A stretch of 18,564 bases of DNA from Pseudomonadota bacterium (GTDB taxonomy: Bacteria > Pseudomonadota > Alphaproteobacteria > Rhodospirillales > Magnetospirillaceae): assembly GCA_023426365.1 (NCBI GenBank), contig JAFAAW010000032.1, positions 1 to 18,564 on the forward strand. Reading direction: 5' to 3'. Position 1 is the stretch's first letter, and each line of letters opens with the position of its first letter. Positions 13,262 to 18,564 of this stretch are shown piece by piece. The notes under the pieces were generated by a model, which saw nothing but the letters and a program-made list of their open reading frames with translations, was not told the DNA's origin and did not search any database. The translations under genes and the position numbers were made by a program.

Positions 13262-13903
13262 TCAGTCAGCCCAGGTGAAATCGGGCAGCGACAGCACGCG
13301 TTGACCGCCGCCGGCACGCGACACGGTCAGCAGCAGACGCGGCCGCACCGCGGCCTTCATGGTCAGGAAACCGCGTTCGGCCAGCACCCGCAGCGCGGGC
13401 GACGCGCCGACCGGCAAGTCCAGATGCAGGGCGGTGATTTCCGCCAGGCCGGCGGCGGTCTGGCGCTGTCCGGCGCGGCCATCGGTCCACTGGTCGGGGC
13501 GCGCGGCGCCCGGCGAGCGGAACAGGAAAGGCTGGCGCGGGTCCTCGCTGCCCAGCGCGATGGCGATGCCCACATCCTCGGGCAGATAGGGCGGCCGGTA
13601 TTCCCAGGTGGGAAAGGGAATGCGCCCGCGCAAGCCGATGCCGAACGGCGAGGCCCCCGTCTCGCGCCAGCGCGAACGCTCCGCCAACCGGGTGCGGGCC
13701 ACGCTGACCGAGGCGAGCGCGCCCTGATCCTCGGGCCACAACAGCTCCAGATAGGCGTTGTCGAAGCACGCGCACACATTGGCGGTGCCCTGGCCGTCAT
13801 GGGTGCGGCGGAAGCTTTCCACCAGGCCGCACGAGTCCAGCGCCGCCAACGCAGCGGCGCGGTCATCCACGAACACGAAAAGATGGCAAAGCTCGGTACT
13901 CAT
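13262..13903 (-). CDS. VOC-family (glyoxalase-like) protein
   Basis: A 213-residue soluble protein. The front MSTELCHLFVFVDD, then a beta-alpha-beta run to YLELLWPED, is typical of the vicinal oxygen chelate fold, with possible metal ligands His7 and Glu53. The C-terminal half (from about residue 150) is less recognisable and may be the second half of a two-module fold, as in glyoxalase-like Pfam PF13468 proteins. The substrate is unknown. ATG 13903 gives the full fold but has no clear ribosome site. The gene stands alone, convergent with rimO and divergent from the HExxH gene, so its context gives no functional clue. Confidence 0.75.
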   Translation of the reverse strand: MSTELCHLFVFVDDRAAALAALDSCGLVESFRRTHDGQGTANVCACFDNAYLELLWPEDQGALASVSVARTRLAERSRWRETGASPFGIGLRGRIPFPTWEYRPPYLPEDVGIAIALGSEDPRQPFLFRSPGAARPDQWTDGRAGQRQTAAGLAEITALHLDLPVGASPALRVLAERGFLTMKAAVRPRLLLTVSRAGGGQRVLSLPDFTWAD

Positions 13904-13973
13904 GGGATCAGGCTACGCGGGTGAGGCGTCCAACACAATGGGGCATTCACCCGACGGGTATGGCCGGCTGTCT

Positions 13974-14013
13974 ATTACCCCCTATTCGGTAATGACGGAC
14001 GGCGCCGTCTGTT
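13974..14013. promoter_or_regulatory. Two adjacent palindromes in the VOC/HExxH intergenic region
   Basis: ATTACC (13974-13979) with GGTAAT (13988-13993) flanks an 8-base centre. Next is the perfect 12-bp palindrome GACGGCGCCGTC (13998-14009), which extends to 13994-14013 if G-U pairs are allowed, then TTTCAGTCT. The 153-base gap between divergent genes otherwise shows no convincing promoter. Confidence 0.35.
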
Positions 14014-14056
14014 TCAGTCTACCTCCGACGACAGACACCACGGAGACAGATCCCCC

Positions 14057-14698
14057 ATGGTCCAGATGGTCGGATTCGACACCACCGAGGAAACCCTGGT
14101 CTGCGGACTGGTTGCCCAGTTCGCCGCGGATGACTTCCGCATGGGCGAACTGAAGCGCGCCGAAAAATGCACCCTGCCCGGCTATAACGGCAAGGTGGTG
14201 GTGCCGGTGGCCTGTCCCGTCTCGGACCGCTTCGAGATGACCATGCTGCTGTCCAGCCTGAACCCGTTCACGGTCGCGCACGAGCTGGCCCACGTCTCCG
14301 ACATCTCGACCCGCCGCGCCGAATCACGCGACCATCTGTCGCTGGAGATGCCCAACAACTGGCACCTGGCGCACCGCATGTCGAGCGAGTACTACGCCAA
14401 CCGGGTCGCCTGCGCCTATTCGGACGAGCACGACATCTTCCTGGCCTTCCAGAACGACTATGCCGGCTTGCGCCACGGCGTCGCCACCGGGGATTGGGCC
14501 GGCACGCTGATCCATTACGCGCTGATGCTGGGCATCGTGCACGGCATGGACCGCCTGGACTGCAATCCCATCAAGCTGCTGGGCGACGCGGTGCGGCTGC
14601 CGCGCATGGTGCAGGACGGCATCGACAGCTTCCGCGCCCAGGCCGCCGCCTTCTTCGACGAATACGGCAGCGAACAGCCGGTGGCCGCCGCTGCTTGA
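14057..14698 (+). CDS. Hypothetical protein with HExxH zinc-protease signature
   Basis: A 213-residue soluble protein of unrecognised family. Residues 75-79 are HELAH, a zinc-binding HExxH motif, preceded by NPFTVA and followed 32 residues later by Glu111 in SSEYYANRVACAYSDEHD. HExxH plus a later E-x-x-A-N resembles the ImmA/IrrE group (Glu as third zinc ligand), but the rest shows no helix-turn-helix and no phage or toxin-antitoxin context. The region around 150-190 is hydrophobic and helical (GTLIHYALMLGIVHGMD) without being a clear membrane span. GGAGA lies about 10 bases before ATG 14057; the second Met, at 14066, is also possible. No signal peptide was seen, so the protein is probably cytoplasmic. 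Its activity is unproven. Confidence 0.75.
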   Translation: MVQMVGFDTTEETLVCGLVAQFAADDFRMGELKRAEKCTLPGYNGKVVVPVACPVSDRFEMTMLLSSLNPFTVAHELAHVSDISTRRAESRDHLSLEMPNNWHLAHRMSSEYYANRVACAYSDEHDIFLAFQNDYAGLRHGVATGDWAGTLIHYALMLGIVHGMDRLDCNPIKLLGDAVRLPRMVQDGIDSFRAQAAAFFDEYGSEQPVAAAA

Positions 14699-14717
14699 CG
14701 GCAGTGCACACGACCCC

Positions 14718-14747
14718 TTGCCCAGCCGTCCGCCGGCGGCCCATAAT
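14718..14747 (+). promoter_or_regulatory. Candidate promoter of the coiled-coil gene
   Basis: TTGCCC (14718-14723), 18 bases, CATAAT (14742-14747). The start would be near 14754, about 29 bases before ATG 14783. The -10 matches five of six consensus bases. Confidence 0.45.
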
Positions 14748-14782
14748 GCGGCAATCAGCCTGGGGCTGGCTTGGGGACGGGC

Positions 14783-15766
14783 ATGGCATTTCGCGTATTC
14801 AGGGGTAGCGGCGGCGGCACGGCGGGATCGGAACCCGCCGGCACGGATGCGGGCGAACAGCTCGGTCCGGTTCTCGAACGGCTCGACACCCTGGCCGCCA
14901 CCTTGGAATCGCTGGCCGGCGGCAAGGCCGCGCCCGCCGACGATGCGGTCCTGGACACGCTTTCGCGCATGGAACGGCGCGACCTGCAGACCTTTTCCGC
15001 CGTCGATACCTTTGCCACCGCGCTGAAAAGCGTCAGCCACCACCTGGCCCATCTGCGCAAGTCGGTGCAGGTGTCCACCACCCAGCATGGCGGCAAGCTG
15101 GACGACTTGTCCGTCCGCCTGGCCGATATCGAAAGCAAGCTGGAAGGCGGCCTGCTGGCGCAGGCGCCGGTGGATTTCAGCCCCATGGCGGCGGCGCTGG
15201 ACACCATCAGCCAACGGCTGTCGGGGCTTGAAAGCAAACTGGAGGGACTGGCGCAGCAGCAGGCCCATTGGCCGTTCGACGCCGACGCCTTCGCCACCGC
15301 CCTGGCCACCATCGCCGACCGGCTGGCCCGGGTCGAAGCCAAGGTGGACCGCGTTTCGCAGCAGCCGGCGCTGGACCCCGACGCCACCGGCAATCTGCTG
15401 GCCGCCATCGTCCAGCGCGTCGGCGTGGTCGAGGAAAAGGTCGACAGCGGCGCCGACGGCACCTCCATCGCCGCCTGCCTGCTGGCGGTGGACCGCCGGC
15501 TGTCGCGCATCGAATCAGGGCTGGGCATGAACCGCCCCCTGCCCTCGGCCGAGGAAATCCCCGATCTGGCCGATGTGGTGGCGGTGGAAGACCTGCCGCC
15601 CGCCGATATCCCCCCGGCGGCGGCCGCGTTCGAGGAGCAGCCCCCCGTCCCGGCGGCGGAGCAGCCGGCCGACAATGGCGCCCATCCCCCCGCCAATGGC
15701 GACACGCCCTCGCGCGAACGGGTGGATCAGTTGCTGGAACAGGTGTTCCGCGTGCTGGCCCGCTGA
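14783..15766 (+). CDS. Hypothetical repeated coiled-coil protein
   Basis: A 327-residue protein with no recognised domain. After a Gly-rich front, from about residue 26 it shows heptad-rich helices built on a repeated pattern of roughly 30-35 residues: LSVRLADIESKLEGG, ISQRLSGLESKLEGL, IADRLARVEAKVDRV, IVQRVGVVEEKVDSG and AVDRRLSRIESGLG. A Pro/Ala/Glu-rich disordered stretch follows (about 253-305), and the protein ends in an amphipathic helix RERVDQLLEQVFRVLAR. It has no signal peptide or membrane span. ATG 14783 is preferred over an in-frame TTG at 14771. It could be a structural or scaffolding protein. It lies 84 bases after the HExxH gene, with a candidate promoter of its own, and ends 6 bases from the convergent cysW stop with no terminator between them. 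Confidence 0.7.
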   Translation: MAFRVFRGSGGGTAGSEPAGTDAGEQLGPVLERLDTLAATLESLAGGKAAPADDAVLDTLSRMERRDLQTFSAVDTFATALKSVSHHLAHLRKSVQVSTTQHGGKLDDLSVRLADIESKLEGGLLAQAPVDFSPMAAALDTISQRLSGLESKLEGLAQQQAHWPFDADAFATALATIADRLARVEAKVDRVSQQPALDPDATGNLLAAIVQRVGVVEEKVDSGADGTSIAACLLAVDRRLSRIESGLGMNRPLPSAEEIPDLADVVAVEDLPPADIPPAAAAFEEQPPVPAAEQPADNGAHPPANGDTPSRERVDQLLEQVFRVLAR

Positions 15767-15772
15767 GGCGGG

Positions 15773-16636
15773 TTAATCCAGCCTCTCGTCGTCCAGCGCG
15801 GCGTCGCGGCGCCCTTCCACCACGCCCTTCAGGATCACCGTGACCAGCGCCAGCAGCGTCAGCACCGATGCGGCCGCGAAGGCGCCCGAGCTGTCGTAAT
15901 CGTGGTACAGCAGGTCGATATAGAGCGGCAGCGTGTTGGTTTCGCCGCGGATATGGCCCGACACCACCGACACCGCCCCGAACTCGCCCAAGGAACGGGC
16001 GGCGCACAGGATCAGGCCATAGAACAGCGCCCATTTGACGTTGGGCAGGGTGACGCGCAGGAAGGTCTTGAAGCCGCCGGCGCCCAGGACCTGGGCGGCC
16101 TCCTCCTCGTCCGTTCCCTGCAATTGCATCAGCGGCATCACCTCGCGCGCGACGAACGGGCTGGTGACGAACAGGGTCGCCAGGATGATGCCCGGCACCG
16201 CGAACATGATCTTGATGTCATGCTCGATCAGCCACTGGCCGAACAGGCCGGAACTGCCATAGACCATCAGCGTGGCGACGCCGGCGACGATGGGCGAGAC
16301 CGAGAACGGCACCTCGATCAGGCTGACCAGCCACTTCTTGCCCTGCCAGCGGAATTTGGTGACCGCCCACGCCACCGACAGGCCGTAGACGGCATTGATG
16401 GGCACCACCACCGCCACGGTCAGCAGCGACAGGCCGATGGCGTGCAGGGCCTCGGGGGTGGAAATGGCCCGCCACCAGGCGTCCACGCCCTTGCCGAAAG
16501 CGTGGACGAAGACGATGCCGGTGGGCACGCCCAGCACCACCAGGGCCAGTCCGACGGCCAGCCCGATCAGCACCCGGCGCCCCAGCGTCGAGTGCTGGCG
16601 GTGATGGCGATGATGCACACTCATGGCGGCAAGCAT
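15773..16636 (-). CDS. cysW: Sulfate ABC transporter permease CysW
   Basis: A 287-residue inner-membrane permease with about six spans, forming the sulfate/thiosulfate channel with CysT. The EAA loop that contacts the ATPase is EEEAAQVLGAGGFKTFLRV, followed by LPNVKWALFYGLILCAARSL and GEFGAVSVVSGHIRGETNT, typical of CysW. ATG 16636 (AAGGG about 8 bases upstream, 4 bases after the cysT stop) is preferred; ATG 16624 has no ribosome site. The N-terminus has a His-rich segment (HHRHHRQH). It is the last gene of the operon; cysA, which normally follows, is absent and the next gene converges. Confidence 0.93.
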   Translation of the reverse strand: MLAAMSVHHRHHRQHSTLGRRVLIGLAVGLALVVLGVPTGIVFVHAFGKGVDAWWRAISTPEALHAIGLSLLTVAVVVPINAVYGLSVAWAVTKFRWQGKKWLVSLIEVPFSVSPIVAGVATLMVYGSSGLFGQWLIEHDIKIMFAVPGIILATLFVTSPFVAREVMPLMQLQGTDEEEAAQVLGAGGFKTFLRVTLPNVKWALFYGLILCAARSLGEFGAVSVVSGHIRGETNTLPLYIDLLYHDYDSSGAFAAASVLTLLALVTVILKGVVEGRRDAALDDERLD

Positions 16637-16640
16637 GGGA

Positions 16641-17495
16641 TCAGCCCTTGTCCAGATAGCGCTGGTGCCACGCCTGCAACGCGTTGGTCGCCAGCATGAC
16701 CAGGAACGCGACGCCCAGCACCACCGTGGCGATGGCCGTGGCCGCGCCGTATTCGTATTCCTCGAGACGGATATAGATCAGCAGCGCGGTGATTTCGGTC
16801 TCGAACGGCCGGTTGCCGGCGATGAAGATGATGGCCCCGAATTCGCCCAGGCAGCGGGCAAAGGCCAGCGTCACCCCGGCGATCAGTGCCGGCAGGATGG
16901 TGGGCAGCACCACCCGCAGGAAAACCTGGAATTCATTGGCGCCCAGGATGCGGGCGGCCTCTTCCACATCCGTCTCCAGGTCCTCGATGACCGGCTGGAT
17001 GGTTCGCACCACGAATGGCAGGCTGGTGAACGCCATGGCGATGGCGATGCCGGGCTGGGCATGGGCGATCTTGATGCCCATCGGCGCCAGATACTGGCCG
17101 AAGATGCCGTTGGGGGCGAAGGCTGCGGTCAGCGCCACGCCGGCCACCGCGGTGGGCATGGCGAAGGGCAGATCCATGATCGAGTCAAGCAGCCGCCGGC
17201 CGGGAAAGTCGTAGCGCGCCAGCACCCAGGCGAACAGCAGGCCGACGACGGCGTTGAAGGCCACCGCCTCCAGCGCCGAAACCACGGTGACGCGATAGCT
17301 GGCCAGCGCGCGCGGGCTGGTGGTGGCGGCCAGGAACTCGTGCAGGGTCAGCCCCGACGCCTTGATCAGCAAGGCGGCGATGGGCAGCAGGACAATCAGG
17401 CCAAGATAAGAGACCGACAACCCCATAGTCAGGGAAAAGCCGGGCAGGATGCCTCTCCTGCCCGGCGCGCGTGCGGTCAGCGCGGCAATGCTCAT
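16641..17495 (-). CDS. cysT: Sulfate ABC transporter permease CysT (CysU)
   Basis: A 284-residue permease with about six membrane spans. The family block DLPFAMPTAVAGVALTAAF and the EAA loop VEEAARILGANEFQVFLRVV followed by LPTILPALIAG identify it, and RCLGEFGAIIFIAGNRPFET is characteristic of CysT. Its ATG overlaps the TGA of the binding-protein gene (ATGA on the minus strand), so the two are translationally coupled. It pairs with CysW at 15773-16636 to form the membrane channel for sulfate or thiosulfate and needs a CysA ATPase, which is not in the window. Confidence 0.94.
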   Translation of the reverse strand: MSIAALTARAPGRRGILPGFSLTMGLSVSYLGLIVLLPIAALLIKASGLTLHEFLAATTSPRALASYRVTVVSALEAVAFNAVVGLLFAWVLARYDFPGRRLLDSIMDLPFAMPTAVAGVALTAAFAPNGIFGQYLAPMGIKIAHAQPGIAIAMAFTSLPFVVRTIQPVIEDLETDVEEAARILGANEFQVFLRVVLPTILPALIAGVTLAFARCLGEFGAIIFIAGNRPFETEITALLIYIRLEEYEYGAATAIATVVLGVAFLVMLATNALQAWHQRYLDKG

Positions 17496-18493
17496 CGTTT
17501 TTCGAACACCTGATCGAGAATGCCGCCCTCGGCGAAGTGAACCTTCTGGATGTTGGTCCAGCCGCCGAACAGCTCGACCGTATAGAGCCTGACCGCCGGG
17601 AACTGGGCCTTATACTTCTCGGCCACCTTGGCGTCACGCACGCGATTGTAATTGCGCGCCAGGATATCCTGGGCCTCGGGCGACCACAGATAGTTCAGAT
17701 AGGCGGTGGACACCTTGCGGCTGTCGCGCTTGTCGACAACCTTGTCCACCACGGCGACGGGGAATTCCGCCAGCAGGCTGACCGGCGGCACCACGCTTTC
17801 GAACTTGTCGGTGCCGAATTCCTTGCGGATGCCGTTGACCTCGGCCTCGAAGGTCACCAGGACGTCGCCCGTCTCGCGCTCGACGAAGGTGGTGGTGGCG
17901 CCGCGCCCGCCGGTGTCGAACACCGGCACGTTGGCCAGCAACTGCTTCACGAACTCCTTGGCCTTGGCCTGGTCGTTGCCGAATTTCTCGAGCGCAAAGG
18001 CATAGGCCGCCAGATAGGTGTAGCGGGCATTGCCCGAGGTCTTGGGATTGGGGAACACCACCTTGACGTCCGCGCGGACCAGATCGTCCCAGTTCTTGAT
18101 GTTCTTGGGATTGCCCTTGCGCACCAGGAAGCTGGGCAGCGAGTAGTACGGCGACGCCTGGTTGGGGAAAGCCTGCTGCCAATCGGCACGGACCAGCCCC
18201 TTGTTCGCCAGCGCTTGCACATCGGTGACCTGATTGAAGGTCACCACGTCGGCCGGCAATCCCTCGATGATGGACCGGGCCTGCTTGCTGGAGCCGCCGT
18301 GGGACTGCTTCACCTCGATCGCCTGGCCGGTCTCCTTCTTCCACTGCGCCTGGAACGCCGGATTGATCTGGGCGTACAGCTCGCGGGCGATGTCGTAGGA
18401 GACGTTGAGGATGTCGGCCGGCTCGGCCTTGGCCGCCATCGGAGCCAGCGTCAGACCAACAGCGGCGAATGCGGAAATCACATGGTTCTTCAT
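17492..18493 (-). CDS. sbp: Periplasmic sulfate-binding protein
   Basis: A 333-residue secreted binding protein that delivers sulfate (or thiosulfate) to the CysT/CysW permease. A Sec signal covers residues 1-23 (MKNHVISAFAAVGLTLAPMA, cleavage after AKA). Family motifs are ILNVSYDIARELY, KQSHGGSSKQARSI, DVVTFNQVTDV, and FPNPKTSGNARYTYLAA in the middle. The second lobe carries TFEAEVN. GGAG lies about 8 bases before ATG 18493. The sequence cannot decide between Sbp (sulfate) and CysP (thiosulfate); the sequence style is nearer Sbp. It is the first gene of the operon. Confidence 0.93.
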   Translation of the reverse strand: MKNHVISAFAAVGLTLAPMAAKAEPADILNVSYDIARELYAQINPAFQAQWKKETGQAIEVKQSHGGSSKQARSIIEGLPADVVTFNQVTDVQALANKGLVRADWQQAFPNQASPYYSLPSFLVRKGNPKNIKNWDDLVRADVKVVFPNPKTSGNARYTYLAAYAFALEKFGNDQAKAKEFVKQLLANVPVFDTGGRGATTTFVERETGDVLVTFEAEVNGIRKEFGTDKFESVVPPVSLLAEFPVAVVDKVVDKRDSRKVSTAYLNYLWSPEAQDILARNYNRVRDAKVAEKYKAQFPAVRLYTVELFGGWTNIQKVHFAEGGILDQVFEKR

Positions 18494-18519
18494 GGCGGCA
18501 CTCCGTATTTAACACCGCC

Positions 18520-18548
18520 ACCATATTGCACGGCTGATTTTTACGCAA
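18520..18548 (-). promoter_or_regulatory. Candidate promoter of the sbp-cysT-cysW operon
   Basis: On the minus strand TTGCGT (18548-18543) is separated by 17 bases from TATGGT (18525-18520). The start would fall near 18513, about 20 bases before the sbp ATG. The region is AT-rich. No CysB-type site can be named by eye. Confidence 0.45.
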
Positions 18549-18564
18549 TAACCACGTTCGTTTT

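Noticed and set aside
1..18564. CRISPR arrays, tRNA or rRNA genes, insertion sequences, prophage or integrase genes
   Set aside because: No regularly spaced repeats, cloverleaf with the conserved tRNA bases, rRNA-like sequence, transposase or integrase was seen on either strand.

Overview
The window is very GC-rich, with strong G/C bias at third codon positions and therefore many long spurious antisense frames. Gene content and protein style suggest a free-living alphaproteobacterium, probably a Rhodospirillales member of the Magnetospirillum type. That placement is inferred from family resemblance; no rRNA or other marker is present. No tRNA, rRNA, CRISPR array, insertion sequence or phage gene was seen.

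Positions 1-10800 hold a respiratory, periplasm-facing formate dehydrogenase locus. After the 3' end of a ferritin-like gene (1-198) comes a minus-strand gene for a large multi-cluster iron-sulfur protein (347-2338). It diverges from a plus-strand maturation block: fdhD (sulfurtransferase), a fused mobA-DUF3305 gene, and a DUF3306 gene, coupled by short overlaps. A 138-base leader rich in inverted repeats (4936-5073) separates this block from the structural block: a TorD-type chaperone, a 76-residue Tat-signal peptide protein, fdhA (Mo/W-bisPGD catalytic subunit with Cys200, not selenocysteine), fdhB (four-cluster ferredoxin subunit), a small frameshifted gene, and fdhC (cytochrome b subunit). 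Two strong terminator hairpins with an 18-bp tandem duplication between them end the operon. The logic is an assembly line: MobA adds GMP to the cofactor, FdhD sulfurates it, TorD holds FdhA before Tat export, and FdhABC passes formate electrons through FeS clusters and haems to quinone.

Positions 10801-11678 encode a minus-strand YeeE/YedE-type pair (sulfur-compound permease family). Their promoter lies in an AT-rich island with a perfect 10-bp palindrome over the -10 region. Divergent from it is rimO (11870-13210), with a terminator-shaped hairpin just upstream of its start. A VOC/glyoxalase-like gene faces rimO convergently.

Positions 13904-15766 carry two poorly characterised plus-strand genes: a compact protein with an HExxH...ExxAN zinc-protease signature, and a repeated coiled-coil protein. 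The right end is a minus-strand sulfate ABC transporter operon, sbp-cysT-cysW, tightly coupled but lacking cysA; the coiled-coil gene ends 6 bases from the cysW stop. No wholly new system is evident. The points most worth following are the MobA-DUF3305 fusion, the structured leader before the fdh structural genes, the broken small gene between fdhB and fdhC, the rearranged cysteines of FdhD, and the HExxH protein.
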